This document shows positions 17,315 to 26,388 of a stretch of 64,000 nt of DNA, in pieces. Numbering within the stretch: the first letter of the stretch is position 1; the number at the start of each line of letters is the position of its first letter. Origin of the DNA: Solirubrobacterales bacterium 67-14. Its GTDB lineage: Bacteria; Actinomycetota; Thermoleophilia; Solirubrobacterales; 70-9. The notes below the pieces were generated by a model. The model was not told where the DNA came from. It was given only the letters and a program-made list of their open reading frames with translations, and searched no databases. Where the stretch lies: NCBI GenBank assembly GCA_001897355.1, contig MKST01000003.1, positions 110,686 through 174,685 on the forward strand. Direction: 5' to 3'. A program made the translations under genes and the position numbers.

Positions 17315-18988
17315 TTGAACCGGACCCGGAGAATCGGGCCGCAGTTCATCCTGGCTCTGGCTTCCGCCGCCAGCGTCCTGCTCAACATGTGGATCGGCCG
17401 GGGGCTGACTTTCAGCACCGACGAGCTGGTCTGGTTCATGCTCAGTCCGGACCTCGACCTGACCGAGGCTTTCCGGAAGTACGTCGGCCATCTGGTCCTC
17501 AGTTCGAAGCTGCTTTACAAGCTGCTCTTCGAGATGGTCGGGCCGGAGTACTGGCTGATCCGGCTGCTCGCCGCCCTTGTCCTAGTCGGCGTCGTCTGGA
17601 TCCTCTTCCGGTTGTTGCGCCGCTGGTGCGGAGAGTGGCCCGCCCTGGCTCTCGCCCTGATCGTCCTGTTCTTCAGCGGCGACCCTGCCCACGTCTTCCA
17701 CGGCAACGGAATCACGGTGCTGGGCTCGGTCGGCTGCGGCCTGTTCGCCTTGCTGATGTTGAGCGAGCGTCAGACCTCGCGCTCGGTGCTGGCCTGCCTG
17801 GCCCTCTGCCTCGGCCTGGCCACCTACTCCCAGGCGCTGCCTTTCCTGGTCGGCGCGACCGTCTTCCTCGTGGCCGCCCGGCGCCGGCGGGATCTCTGGG
17901 TGCCGGCCGTCCCGTTCCTGCTCTATCTCACCTGGTGGATCTGGGCCCGGGGCTATCCCAGCGCCTCCGAACACGGCGTGGAACCGGAACGGATCTACAT
18001 GCTGCCGGTCTGGGGCTTCCGGGCGACCGGGGCGGTGGTCGAGAACGTGCTTCGCCTGCCCCATGCCATCGGCACCGGCGCCGAGACCGCGGTCGGCCTG
18101 CTGGTCGCGGCCGCCCTCTTCGTCCTGCTGGCCTGGCTGCTTCGCCAGGGTCGGGCCAATCCGCTCTTCTTCGCCGGCGCGAGCGCCCTCATCACGATGT
18201 GGGCGCTGGTCATCGTGGTGCCGACCGACGGCCGCGACTTCGACAGCAGCCGCTACATGTACCCGTTCCTGATCGCTTCCGCGGTCACCTGGGGCAGCCT
18301 GATCAAGGTCGAAAAGCCGAGCCGGCCCCTCGCCTGGGTGACGTCCGTCGCCGTCGCCGTGCTCTGCCTGGTCGGCGTCTACCGGCAGGAGGAGCACAAC
18401 GACTCGCAGCGCTCCGGGATCACGGTCGCGCTTCGCTCCGGCCTGGCCGGGGTCGAGGCGGTGCGGCCGACCGACCCGCGACTGAACGCGGACGATCTCG
18501 CCACCCAGGACGAGGATTTCTTCCTCAACCTGCCCTTCCGGGCGATGGACGACCTGTACGTCCCCTCCCTCGCTGCCTATACCCGGGCGATCGACCGGTA
18601 CGGCGACATCGGGTTCACCGCGTCCGAGATCCACGAGAAGGGACGCAGGGCCGAGTACCTGGCCGACCGCTCCGCTTACCGGATCTCCGGGGTCGGCCCC
18701 GTCCGCCACCTGCCCGAGGGGGCGAAGGATCTCCGCTGCGTGAAGCCGGCCTACCTCTTCCCCGGCCCGCGCGGCGTCCCGGTGCCCCCGGGCCTCTTCG
18801 AGGTTCGCAACCCGACCGGTCAGGCGGCCCGGGTCTTCGTCGCCCGTTTCAGCCGCCAGGGCATACCTGCCGGCCAGGTACCACCCCGCTCGGCGACCCT
18901 GATGGGAGGCCCCGACAACAAGGGAAACGCCGGCCTTCGCCTCAGAAGCGGCGACGTCACCCTCACTGTCTGCCGGCTCGCCCGCTAG
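17315..18988 (+). CDS. Polytopic membrane protein, possible GT-C glycosyltransferase
   Basis: The 557-residue product has roughly ten hydrophobic segments in the first 360 residues and a soluble C-terminal domain of about 170 residues. An acidic pair directly after the first membrane segment (STDELVWF) is the position of the catalytic acidic residue in GT-C lipid-linked sugar transferases, but no further diagnostic motif is evident. The start is uncertain: the first in-frame codon after a stop is TTG at 17315, and the next ATG would remove the first membrane segment. It ends eight bases from the convergent tadC gene, with a 7-bp hairpin at the junction (18972-18993). Confidence 0.75.
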   Translation: MNRTRRIGPQFILALASAASVLLNMWIGRGLTFSTDELVWFMLSPDLDLTEAFRKYVGHLVLSSKLLYKLLFEMVGPEYWLIRLLAALVLVGVVWILFRLLRRWCGEWPALALALIVLFFSGDPAHVFHGNGITVLGSVGCGLFALLMLSERQTSRSVLACLALCLGLATYSQALPFLVGATVFLVAARRRRDLWVPAVPFLLYLTWWIWARGYPSASEHGVEPERIYMLPVWGFRATGAVVENVLRLPHAIGTGAETAVGLLVAAALFVLLAWLLRQGRANPLFFAGASALITMWALVIVVPTDGRDFDSSRYMYPFLIASAVTWGSLIKVEKPSRPLAWVTSVAVAVLCLVGVYRQEEHNDSQRSGITVALRSGLAGVEAVRPTDPRLNADDLATQDEDFFLNLPFRAMDDLYVPSLAAYTRAIDRYGDIGFTASEIHEKGRRAEYLADRSAYRISGVGPVRHLPEGAKDLRCVKPAYLFPGPRGVPVPPGLFEVRNPTGQAARVFVARFSRQGIPAGQVPPRSATLMGGPDNKGNAGLRLRSGDVTLTVCRLAR

Positions 18989-18996
18989 CCGGCGGC

Positions 18997-19836
18997 TCAG
19001 TAGCCGACGTTGACCAGGCTGTCGGCGTTGGCGGCGAGCGAGGCGACGATCAGCAGCAGGACCGAGGGGACCAGCACCAGGGCGATCACCAGCTGGATCT
19101 TCGGTGCGGCCCGGGCCGCCTGCTCCTCGATCGCCCGACGCTGGCCCTGACGGAGGGTCGCCGACTGGCGACGGAGCTGGTCGGCCAGGGGCGAGCCGAG
19201 CCGGCGCGAACGCTCCAGGGTCGAGACGAACGAAGTGATCTCCGGGCCGCCGATCCTGCTCCGCAGACCTTCCAGGGCCGCAGCCTGACCGCTTCCCCAG
19301 GCCATGTCGTCGCCGGCCCGGGCCATCTCCTCGATCAGCGGTCCCCGGCCGGAGGTGGCCAGATCGAGCAGGCAGCCGCCCAATCCCCGGCCGGTCTGGA
19401 CCGACACGGCCAGCAGGTCGAGCACATCGGGCAGGGCGGCGACCATGCTGCGATGCCGCCGACGAGCGGTCCTCTCCAGCAGGAAGTCGGGCAGGATGAA
19501 GCCGCCTGCCGCCAGCGCGACCAGGACCACGGGCGCCAGCCGGCCCGGCAAGAGATTCGTGAACAGGGAGCCGAAGAGCATCCCGAAGGCCGCCGCGACC
19601 GCTTTGCCCAGGAGCACGGCGCGCGGAGCCAGAACGTCCTCGAGGCCGGCCCGCCGGACCCGATCCACGACCCCGAGCAGGTCGGTCTCCTCGATCTCAC
19701 GTCGCCCGAACCTCTTGCCTTGGCGGCGGGATTTCGCTTCCGCTTCATGCCTTTCGCTTTCGCGCAGCACCTCCCGCAGCCCGCGGGCACCCAGCAGCAG
19801 GGCGACCATCGCAAGCAGGGCGGGCAGCAGGCTCAT
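18997..19836 (-). CDS. tadC: Tad pilus inner-membrane protein TadC
   Basis: Type II secretion F-domain protein forming part of the Flp/Tad pilus platform in the membrane. The 279 residues show an N-terminal membrane segment, a basic loop, two further membrane segments (about 79-120), a cytoplasmic helical F domain with LPDVLDLLAVSVQTGRGL, and a last segment near 245-265. It overlaps tadB by four bases. The TadC rather than TadB call rests on gene order. Confidence 0.85.
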   Translation of the reverse strand: MSLLPALLAMVALLLGARGLREVLRESERHEAEAKSRRQGKRFGRREIEETDLLGVVDRVRRAGLEDVLAPRAVLLGKAVAAAFGMLFGSLFTNLLPGRLAPVVLVALAAGGFILPDFLLERTARRRHRSMVAALPDVLDLLAVSVQTGRGLGGCLLDLATSGRGPLIEEMARAGDDMAWGSGQAAALEGLRSRIGGPEITSFVSTLERSRRLGSPLADQLRRQSATLRQGQRRAIEEQAARAAPKIQLVIALVLVPSVLLLIVASLAANADSLVNVGY

Positions 19837-20708
19837 GTCACGCCGATCCGGGCCAGTTTCGAGATCAGGATGAAGCCGGTGACCTGGAGGACGAGAGAGA
19901 TGCCGACCAGGATCAGGGCCGGGACCGAGTCGACGATCGAAGCGAAAAACCCGGGTTGCAGCAGCTCGGTGAACAGTGCCGCTCCGACCGGCATCGCGAC
20001 CACCAGATATCCGGTGAACCGGGCCTGGGCGGTGGCTGACCGGGCGTCTTCCGCGACCCGGTCTCGCTCGGCTGCGCCTTCGGCGAAGCGACGCAGCAGC
20101 GCGGCGAGGTCACCACCGGCCAGCCGCTGGCTGAGTAGCGCGGTGGCGAAAGCGTCGACCCGGGGCGAGCCGAACCGCGTGGCCAGGTTCCTGACCGCAT
20201 CGGTGGTCGGCGCCCCGGCCTCCAGTTCGTGGCGCATCGTTTGGAACTCGCTTCGCGCCGGGCCTTCGAGCGAGGCGATGGCCGCGCCTAGGGCGCCCCG
20301 GGGAGAATGGCCGGCGCTGAGGCAGTCGGCGATCGCCCGCGCTACTTCGGGCAGCGACTTCTCGACCGCTCGCCGGTAGCGGCGCCGGCCGCGGGAGATC
20401 AGCCATCCAGCCAGCAACGGCGCCGCGACCGCCAGCATCAGGCCGGCCACCGGCCCTGCCAACCACCAGCCACCGGCAACCGCGCCGAGGCTGAACAGCA
20501 GGGCTAGTCGGAAGCGCTCGTCCGAGGTCGGCAGATAGCCCTCTCGGCGGGCCCGGCGCAAGGGTTCGATCGTCGCCGCCAGCCAAGCCCGGGCACCACC
20601 CGCCGACTCTTCCGTATTCGCCTTGCCCACGGCCAGCGCCTCTCCGGCGGCGGCCACCGCCAACATGGCAGCAATTCCGGCCAGCAGCGCCGGAAGGAGA
20701 CCGTTCAC
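19833..20708 (-). CDS. tadB: Tad pilus inner-membrane protein TadB
   Basis: Second F-domain platform protein, 291 residues, with an N-terminal membrane segment, two segments around 72-105, an F domain with LPEVARAIADCLSAGHSPRGAL, and two C-terminal segments. It overlaps both neighbours by four bases, so tadA, tadB and tadC are translationally coupled. It probably pairs with TadC around the TadA ATPase. Confidence 0.85.
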   Translation of the reverse strand: MNGLLPALLAGIAAMLAVAAAGEALAVGKANTEESAGGARAWLAATIEPLRRARREGYLPTSDERFRLALLFSLGAVAGGWWLAGPVAGLMLAVAAPLLAGWLISRGRRRYRRAVEKSLPEVARAIADCLSAGHSPRGALGAAIASLEGPARSEFQTMRHELEAGAPTTDAVRNLATRFGSPRVDAFATALLSQRLAGGDLAALLRRFAEGAAERDRVAEDARSATAQARFTGYLVVAMPVGAALFTELLQPGFFASIVDSVPALILVGISLVLQVTGFILISKLARIGVT

Positions 20709-21778
20709 CGGCCCACCTCCTCGATCCCGGTCACCCTGCGACCACCGTCGGCGGTGCGGCTGATGTGCACGACCAGATCGATGCCGCGGCGCAGCTGCGC
20801 TCCGATCACGTCGAGTGGCAGGCCGACATCGGCCATCAGGGCGAGCACCTCGATCCGGGCCAGCGCATCGGTGGCCGAACTGGCGTGCACGGTCGAAAGC
20901 GCCCCATCGTGACCGGTGTTGAGCGCGGTCAGCAGGTCGAGCGCTTCCGGTCCGCGCACCTCACCGATCAGGATCCGGTCCGGCCGCATCCGCAGGGCGT
21001 TGCGAAGCAGGTCGCGGATCGTCACTTCGCCCCGGCCCTCGATGCTGGGCGGCCTCGATTCGAGCCGCACCACATGGGGCTGGGCGAGGCTGAGCTCGGC
21101 CGCGTCCTCGATCGTGACGATCCGCTCGCCGCTTTCGATGAAGCCGGAAAGCGCGTTGAGCAGGGTCGTCTTGCCGGAGCCCGTGCCACCGCTGATCAGG
21201 ATGCTGCGCCGGGCCGCCACCTCGCTTCCGAGTCGCTCGGCCTGTGCCCTCGTCAAGGTTCCCCATCCGACCAGATCGTCCACGGTCGGCCGTTCGCCGG
21301 GGAACCGCCGGATCGAGATGGCCGGCCCATCCACGGCGAGAGGCGGAATCACCACGTTGACCCGGGAGCCGTCCGGCAGCCGCGCGTCGGCCATCGGACT
21401 CAGTTCGTCGACCCGCCGGCCGAGCGGGGCGAGGATCCGCTCGATCGTGTTCCGCAACTGCTCCTCGTCCTCGAACCTCACCCCGGCCGGTTCGATCCGG
21501 CCGGCCCGCTCGACGTAGACCAGGTCCGGGCCGTTGACCATCACTTCCTCGACCGTGGCGTCGTCAAGCAGGACTTCCAGCGGGCCGAGGCCAGAGGCCT
21601 CGCGGAGGATGCGTTCGACCAGATCCTCGCGGGCTCCCTGAGAGAGCATCGCCGCCCGCTGGTCAACCGCCCGCCGAACCGCCTGCTCGATCCCTTCTTC
21701 AGTCTGGCCCGCCCGGGTTCGCCGCTGCTCGATCAGCCCGGCCCTGATCTCTGTCGCCAGCCTCCCTCGCGGGTCCAT
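20705..21778 (-). CDS. tadA: Tad/Flp pilus assembly ATPase TadA (CpaF)
   Basis: Secretion-superfamily hexameric ATPase powering pilus assembly at the cytoplasmic face. The 357-residue product has the N-terminal VEEVMVNGPD region, the Arg-rich ISIRRFPGERP motif, Walker A GGTGSGKTT (197-205), the RLESRPP loop, Walker B-like LIGEVRGPEALDLL and HDGALSTVHASS. It is on the short side for CpaF, with little N-terminal extension. One base separates it from cpaB. Confidence 0.93.
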   Translation of the reverse strand: MDPRGRLATEIRAGLIEQRRTRAGQTEEGIEQAVRRAVDQRAAMLSQGAREDLVERILREASGLGPLEVLLDDATVEEVMVNGPDLVYVERAGRIEPAGVRFEDEEQLRNTIERILAPLGRRVDELSPMADARLPDGSRVNVVIPPLAVDGPAISIRRFPGERPTVDDLVGWGTLTRAQAERLGSEVAARRSILISGGTGSGKTTLLNALSGFIESGERIVTIEDAAELSLAQPHVVRLESRPPSIEGRGEVTIRDLLRNALRMRPDRILIGEVRGPEALDLLTALNTGHDGALSTVHASSATDALARIEVLALMADVGLPLDVIGAQLRRGIDLVVHISRTADGGRRVTGIEEVGR

Positions 21779-21779
21779 C

Positions 21780-22421
21780 TCAACCCCCGGCCGGTGGCAG
21801 CACGGTTATCCGGCGGGCGAATGTCTGAGCGTCGACCAGCCGGATCGCCTGCTGGTTGGTCAGCCCGAGCGTGACCTCGGTCAGGCCTGGCCCTGCCTCG
21901 CTCTGACCGGCGCGGCCGATCGAGATCAGCTGCACCCGACGAGCCGCGACCACCGTCTTGCCACCACCGTGGTCGTCGTCAGTGGTGATCAGGACATCGA
22001 CCCGGCCCAGACCGCTCAGGGCGCCCGCCCCGGCAACCGCCAGTTCGACCGCATGGCGGCCCTTCCCCGCGGCTGGCCGCTTCGGCTTGTCGTTTCCCGG
22101 CGCCTTCAGCCCGGGCCCGGTCAAGTAGCTGCCGGCCGGGAGCGGCGCGACGGTCTCCATGCCCACCGCCTGGCCTGGTTCACTGAGCGCGGCGGCCGGC
22201 AGGAACCGGGCCGGCACCTGCCTGATCTCGAAGCTGCCGGCGGCGACCCGCGGAGAGATCACCTGCCCGGGGGCCAGGCTCCGGGTCAGCACCACGACCG
22301 GGCGCAGTTCGCCGTAGCTCTCCGCGACCGAGGACGAGTAGCCGCCGACCAGGGTCACCGCCAAGAGCGCGGCACCGGCCGCGGCGAGGAGCATGACCAG
22401 GGCACGGCGCCGGCGACTCAT
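21780..22421 (-). CDS. cpaB: CpaB/RcpC-like pilus assembly protein
   Basis: Bitopic or secreted protein of 213 residues with a basic start, one membrane segment (about 8-25) and a SAF-like domain beginning VVVLTRSLAPGQVI, followed by a LITTDDDHGGGKT...AARRVQLISI region. This is the CpaB plan. I start at the ATG at 22421, four bases after the kinase stop codon, rather than at the 54-residue upstream extension, which is the kinase gene in another frame. Confidence 0.85.
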   Translation of the reverse strand: MSRRRRALVMLLAAAGAALLAVTLVGGYSSSVAESYGELRPVVVLTRSLAPGQVISPRVAAGSFEIRQVPARFLPAAALSEPGQAVGMETVAPLPAGSYLTGPGLKAPGNDKPKRPAAGKGRHAVELAVAGAGALSGLGRVDVLITTDDDHGGGKTVVAARRVQLISIGRAGQSEAGPGLTEVTLGLTNQQAIRLVDAQTFARRITVLPPAGG

Positions 22422-22425
22422 CGGG

Positions 22426-23166
22426 TCAGGCCTCGATCCCGACCAGACCAGGTGCCGACACCGCGACCCGGGTCGAGCAGGGCAGGACCAGGGTCGCGGT
22501 AGAGCCCTGCTCGTCGAGGTCGAGCTCCAGCCGGCCGTCGTGCTCGCGGGCGGCGTCGCGGACGACGGCCAAGCCGTGGCCATGCCTCTCCTTGCCCCGC
22601 AGCCTGGCCATGACCTCGGCTGGACAGTCCGAACGCTCGGCCGGCCGGTGGCACTTGCCGTTGTCGCTGACCTCGATCCGCAGCCGTCTGCCGACCACCA
22701 GCGCTCGCACCACGATCCGCGGTCCGCCGTGCTCGATCGCGTTGACGATCAGGTTCTCGACTGCCGCCGAGAGCATGGCCGGATCACCGGTGACCAGGGC
22801 CTCCGGCCCGGTCCAGCGCATCTCGATCCCACTCCCGGCCATGCGGGCCCGCGACTGCCATCGCCGTACGCAGGCCTCGGTCATCAGCCGGCAGGCGATC
22901 GGCTCGGGTCTGGACTGGTCCGGGGCGCCACCGTTGACCTGCCGGTCGAGCTCCCCCAGCGCCCGGATCGCTTGCCAGACCGGCAGGGCCGGAGTCAATC
23001 GGCCCGGCCCGGCGGGTAACGAAAGGGCGATCGCCTGCAGCGGCCGCCGGGCCTCATGCAATGCTCGGTTGACCAGGTTGCGACGATGAGCCAGCCATAC
23101 CTCGCGGGCGAGGATCACCAGCACGGCGGCCAGCAGCGGCAGCAGGTCGACCAGATGCGCCCTCAC
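22426..23166 (-). CDS. Membrane-anchored sensor histidine kinase
   Basis: The 246-residue product has one N-terminal membrane segment, a phospho-acceptor H-box HEARRPLQAI, an N-box NLIVNAIEHGG, a G1 aspartate (VSDNGK) and a G2 glycine motif (GHGLAVV). There is no sizeable extracytoplasmic sensor domain. A GTG start overlaps the downstream end of the regulator gene by four bases (GTGA). It lies directly before cpaB, so it should control pilus genes; its partner regulator is the one split by the transposon. Confidence 0.88.
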   Translation of the reverse strand: MRAHLVDLLPLLAAVLVILAREVWLAHRRNLVNRALHEARRPLQAIALSLPAGPGRLTPALPVWQAIRALGELDRQVNGGAPDQSRPEPIACRLMTEACVRRWQSRARMAGSGIEMRWTGPEALVTGDPAMLSAAVENLIVNAIEHGGPRIVVRALVVGRRLRIEVSDNGKCHRPAERSDCPAEVMARLRGKERHGHGLAVVRDAAREHDGRLELDLDEQGSTATLVLPCSTRVAVSAPGLVGIEA

Positions 23167-23506
23167 GGCCCCACCAATCTGTAACCGACTCCCCAGCAGT
23201 TGACGACGTAGCGGCCGTGCGTCGGGTCGAGTTTCTTGCGCAGCCGGCTGCAATGAGCCTCGAGGGTCCGGGTGTGGCCGTTTGACTGGTAGCCCCAGAC
23301 CTCCTGGAGCAGCTCTTCTTTCGAGAAGACCCGGGTCGGTTCCTTGGCCAGGATCTTGAGCAGCGCGTACTCCTTCATCGAGAGCCGCAGGTATCGGTCG
23401 TTCACCTTGACCGTGTGCTCGACGTCGTTGATCTCGATGTCACCGATCCGCAGCAGCGAGTGGGTCCGCCGCCGGCGACGTAGCACGGCGTTGATTCGTG
23501 CCAGCA
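23163..23506 (-). pseudogene. OmpR-type response regulator, C-terminal (DNA-binding) fragment
   Basis: From the transposon junction the frame reads LLARINAVLRRRRR, the usual end of a receiver plus linker, then a complete winged-helix domain (SMKEYALLKILA, RTLEAHCSRLRKKL, GVGYRLVG). The receiver is missing here and is found at 46151-46524. Removing the element and one AGCA joins KPFSYGELL to ARINAVL in frame, giving 237 residues, the normal OmpR length. A GTG at 23486 could still allow expression of a receiver-less 107-residue DNA-binding protein. Confidence 0.93.
23503..23506. repeat. Target-site duplication AGCA, left copy
   Basis: AGCA directly precedes the left end (GGGT) of the transposon. 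The same four bases directly follow the right end at 46151-46154. The duplication lies in the LL-A codons of the response regulator. Confidence 0.85.
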
Positions 23507-23611
23507 GGGTGCGATTTCAGATTGGAACCCGTGTGTTGGAGCCGTTTCCGGGGATGCGAGAACGCTTATCCGCTGTTTTCTTGGCTTTCGCGGATTGTTA
23601 ACCGCTGAACG
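23507..23611 (+). repeat. Transposon left end (copy A)
   Basis: Terminal bases GGGTGCGATTTCA are followed by about 90 bases that align without gaps to the internal copy at 29612. Shared blocks include GAGCCGTTTC at offset 33, CTGTTTTCT near 68 and GTTAACC near 91. The right end, read inward, carries a related AGCCGTTT and TTAACCGCT pair, so these blocks are probably transposase-binding sites. Confidence 0.8.
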
Positions 23612-23680
23612 TTTCGTGTTCTAGCTTCAGTAATGGTTTTCCGCGACCCAGGTGGACTGCCCGCCCGGTCGGGTCGTAAA

Positions 23681-24166
23681 TCACCCAGGTACGACGTGTT
23701 CTATCACCTTGAACTTGACGCCTAGTCGTGCTGAGACGGCGGTGAGGTATTGCTTGACGAGCTCGTACTGCCAGCGGCTGAAGTCACGGTCGCCCTCGGT
23801 CTGGAGGATCCTCGCGAGTTCGGTTCCTCCTCGAAGACCCGAGGTCGTTTCGAGCAGAGTCAGGTCTTGGTTGGCGGAGATCTTGTTCGCGATCTCCCTG
23901 AACTCGTCACCCATCTCGTTGTCCAGGCATCGGCGCAACTCGGCAAAAGCGAGCTCGGTACAGAACGCTTCGACTTCTTCCCGACCAGCGTCCCTACGGT
24001 CGATCCGATCCAAGATCAGGTACGGCTGGTCTTCCTCGATCACCCCCGCCCCCAGGTCAGCGAAGACTGCATCGAAATCGTTCGGCTTGCGCGCATCCCA
24101 CTCTGACCGCATCGGACGGCGCCGGGCAGGTCCACCGCAGGTCAGGCTCTGTTCGGTCTTGCTCAC
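23681..24166 (-). CDS. Hypothetical protein (island)
   Basis: The 161-residue product is acidic and probably mostly helical, with no membrane segment, signal peptide or recognised motif. It is the first gene inside the left end and points outward. It is divergent from the sigma-like gene across a 294-base regulatory gap. Function unknown. Confidence 0.6.
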   Translation of the reverse strand: MSKTEQSLTCGGPARRRPMRSEWDARKPNDFDAVFADLGAGVIEEDQPYLILDRIDRRDAGREEVEAFCTELAFAELRRCLDNEMGDEFREIANKISANQDLTLLETTSGLRGGTELARILQTEGDRDFSRWQYELVKQYLTAVSARLGVKFKVIEHVVPG

Positions 24167-24250
24167 TCCCTGATAGTGGGAGCGTTTGGGGTCGATCGTT
24201 GGAATCTCGCGAAGCCCACGCGAGGGCGTGCGCGGTTGGCCCTTTTTGAC

Positions 24251-24282
24251 CTTGAATCGACCCTTTATACCTCTTTATACCT
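24251..24282 (+). promoter_or_regulatory. Promoter and tandem 10-bp repeat before the sigma-like gene
   Basis: TTGAAT (24252-24257) and TTATAC (24275-24280) are spaced by 17 bases, facing the sigma-like gene. The 10-mer CTTTATACCT occurs twice in direct tandem (24263-24272 and 24273-24282), covering the -10 region, and looks like an operator. The remainder of the 24167-24460 gap holds a perfect 8-bp hairpin at 24418-24438 just before the ribosome-binding site. Confidence 0.5.
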
Positions 24283-24417
24283 TCACCGCTTCCGCGTCTG
24301 TGACGCTAGGCCGATCCGAGATCGCTTGGTGCGTGAGCCTCCAATAGTGCCGCTGATCCTACTCACGATCACGGCAGATCTTGTGGGCGTAGAGATGGCT
24401 CCTGCTCTGTGCAGTGA

Positions 24418-24438
24418 GGGCGGACATCCGGTCCGCCC
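24418..24438 (+). promoter_or_regulatory. Leader hairpin before the sigma-like gene
   Basis: GGGCGGAC and GTCCGCCC pair perfectly around a 5-base loop. The hairpin ends about ten bases before the AAAGGG ribosome-binding site of the next gene, so it may affect translation start. Confidence 0.4.
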
Positions 24439-24460
24439 GCTAAAACAGAAAGGGATTCTC

Positions 24461-25582
24461 ATGACCAAGTTCGATGGAACGATCGACAACAGGTACCGGC
24501 CGGATCTCGAATCCAGCCAGCGGCGGGTGCGTGAAGAAGAGGCTGAGGAGGCGGTGCCGGTGGTCCAGTCGCGCGAGCTTTCGTTCGTGCCGACCCGGTA
24601 CAAGAAGGACGAGTCGGCGTACGACCCTCAGACCCGAGCCCTCATCGAGGAGCACAAGCGCCTTGAGCTGCTTCGCCACGGCTCGAAGATCACGAACCTG
24701 ATGGAGCGGTGGAATTGGCTGGAGGCCATGGCCACCCCCGATCAGAAGCAGCTCTTTCTGGAGGAGCACATCCACGCCGTGCACCAGGACCCCGTCAAGA
24801 ACGAGTTCCGACTGATCTTTCTCCTCCTGGTTCTGGAGCCGATCAGGCGGGGAATCAGCAAGAAGTACATCGACGCCCGAGGCGGATACAACACGGTCAA
24901 GGATTTCAGTGGATCCGGCGCTGACCTGCGACTGATCCAGCATCTTGATCGTCAGGATCTGTTCGACGTTACGAGACGCGCTGCCCTAGAGGCGATCTTC
25001 CGCTACCCCACCCCTCACCCGGACAGGATCTTCTCCTGGTTCAAGGCCACGGTCGCGTACCGTGCGCTCGACGAACTCAAGGAGGAGCTGCCCGATTTGG
25101 AAACGGCAGGTCTGGGGGATGCCGAGTCGGTTGCCGTGAGTCGGGCCGTTTCCGGCCTCATGGATCTCGACCCTCCGGATATGAGGAGCGACCTCAATAT
25201 GGGTGCGTGGATGCGTCGGGTCAAGTTCCGTGACGTTTTCGACACCGTCGAAAATTTCTACGACTTCTCAGCGGTCAGGAAGATCTGCGATCAGGCCATC
25301 GGGCGGCTTTCCCCCGGCCAGAGCGTGGTGATACGTCAGCTGTACCTGGAGGAGAAGCCTGCCGAGGCTATCGCCGAAGAAGGAGGCGTGACCCGCAGCA
25401 CGATTGACAACCATGCTTCGAAGGGACGCAAGAAGATGGCAGACGACGATGTCTTCTTCTGCGGGCTTCACGAACTCGGCCACGTCAAGGACGAAGCCCG
25501 GGCGAAAGACCTCGCTGAGAAATACCCGGACGGGAAACTGCCCGACGGACGCCGCGTCGTCCACATCGGGATGGCCGCTTAG
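24461..25582 (+). CDS. Sigma-70-like / HTH DNA-binding protein (island)
   Basis: The 373-residue product begins at an ATG preceded by AAAGGG. Residues about 310-355 form a sigma region 4-type helix-turn-helix (LSPGQSVVIRQLYLEEK, EEGGVTRSTIDNHASKGRKKM). The middle is helical and may correspond to region 2, but the match is weak. A C-terminal tail of about 30 residues follows. It could be a dedicated sigma factor or activator for island genes. An upstream in-frame extension to 24176 covers the regulatory gap and is unlikely to be coding. Confidence 0.7.
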   Translation: MTKFDGTIDNRYRPDLESSQRRVREEEAEEAVPVVQSRELSFVPTRYKKDESAYDPQTRALIEEHKRLELLRHGSKITNLMERWNWLEAMATPDQKQLFLEEHIHAVHQDPVKNEFRLIFLLLVLEPIRRGISKKYIDARGGYNTVKDFSGSGADLRLIQHLDRQDLFDVTRRAALEAIFRYPTPHPDRIFSWFKATVAYRALDELKEELPDLETAGLGDAESVAVSRAVSGLMDLDPPDMRSDLNMGAWMRRVKFRDVFDTVENFYDFSAVRKICDQAIGRLSPGQSVVIRQLYLEEKPAEAIAEEGGVTRSTIDNHASKGRKKMADDDVFFCGLHELGHVKDEARAKDLAEKYPDGKLPDGRRVVHIGMAA

Positions 25583-25608
25583 ACTCTGACCGAGCGGAGG
25601 GCGTGACC

Positions 25609-25767
25609 ATGGCTGATCCCCAAAGCCGAAACGAACCTCCGATCAGCTCGATTGGGTCGCTGACGAGCCGCGAGTTCATCTTCGCCATGTGGAACTCAGG
25701 GACGACCAGAACCTTGCTCTGCGTCGCGGGCCTCCATCAGGCATGGACTCACGTTCCGTTCTTCTAG
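25609..25767 (+). CDS. Small ORF, 52 residues (island)
   Basis: Not a long ORF, but it has an ATG preceded by a strong GGAGG site eight bases away and lies 27 bases after the sigma-like gene on the same strand. The product begins MADPQSRNEPP and ends WTHVPFF, without a membrane segment. Family unknown. Confidence 0.5.
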   Translation: MADPQSRNEPPISSIGSLTSREFIFAMWNSGTTRTLLCVAGLHQAWTHVPFF

Positions 25768-25814
25768 GAAACGAGATCGATCCCGGACCGCTGTGCTCCG
25801 CAAAAAATTAAACG

Positions 25815-26372
25815 TCAGATCTCCCCTGACGGCTTGTAGACGAGGTCAACTCTTTGCCCGAACTCTCCCCTGATGAAGAGGTAGACAGATATCGCCTTGG
25901 CGACGAGATCCGAGAACGATGCAATCGCAACTCCCCAGAAGATCCCGATCAATACGTTCGCATCGAGGAACAAGAAATCACGTTTATCACTCGGGGTCCA
26001 ATCGTTGATCACAGCAACAATCGCGAGGATCTCAACTGTCGTCAGAAACAGAAACCATGGGAGGCCTCTCTCCGGCGCTCCGATTCTTCGAAGGCTTCCG
26101 GGCATCATCAGCATTGCGGAGAACGCCAACACAGCCCACCCGAAGGCGAGCGGATCCCCGTACTGGGTAGTGCCGACCAATGGTAAGAGGAGCGGCAAAG
26201 TGAGTATGGAGAGCGACCCCGAAGTCAGTAGCAGGCGGGGCCACCACCCGGAATGTTTGCTCCAGGCCATCATCAGATCAACGCTCGTAGCGATCGACCC
26301 GTTCGAATAGGGCGCAAATACCAGATAGTGGCCTCCGAGGTAGTTCCAAGAACGCGAAATCGCCAAGCGCAT
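25815..26372 (-). CDS. Integral membrane protein of unknown function (island)
   Basis: The 185-residue product has about four hydrophobic segments (around 47-66, 76-92, 105-122 and 138-168) and short soluble ends. No family motif is recognised. It is divergent from a 49-residue single-span ORF starting 17 bases away. Confidence 0.6.
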   Translation of the reverse strand: MRLAISRSWNYLGGHYLVFAPYSNGSIATSVDLMMAWSKHSGWWPRLLLTSGSLSILTLPLLLPLVGTTQYGDPLAFGWAVLAFSAMLMMPGSLRRIGAPERGLPWFLFLTTVEILAIVAVINDWTPSDKRDFLFLDANVLIGIFWGVAIASFSDLVAKAISVYLFIRGEFGQRVDLVYKPSGEI

Positions 26373-26388
26373 GGACTACAGTCGAACC

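Noticed and set aside
17389-20379. A 996-codon plus-strand ORF spanning the end of the GT-C-like gene and antisense to tadC/tadB
   Set aside because: It is rich in Arg/Pro/Gly without domain pattern, runs across two convergent real genes, and is a typical shadow of GC-rich codon bias.
23163-23486. A 107-residue stand-alone winged-helix regulator
   Set aside because: The codons upstream of its GTG continue the regulator linker up to the transposon junction, and the matching receiver is found at the other end of the element; it is a fragment rather than an orphan regulator.
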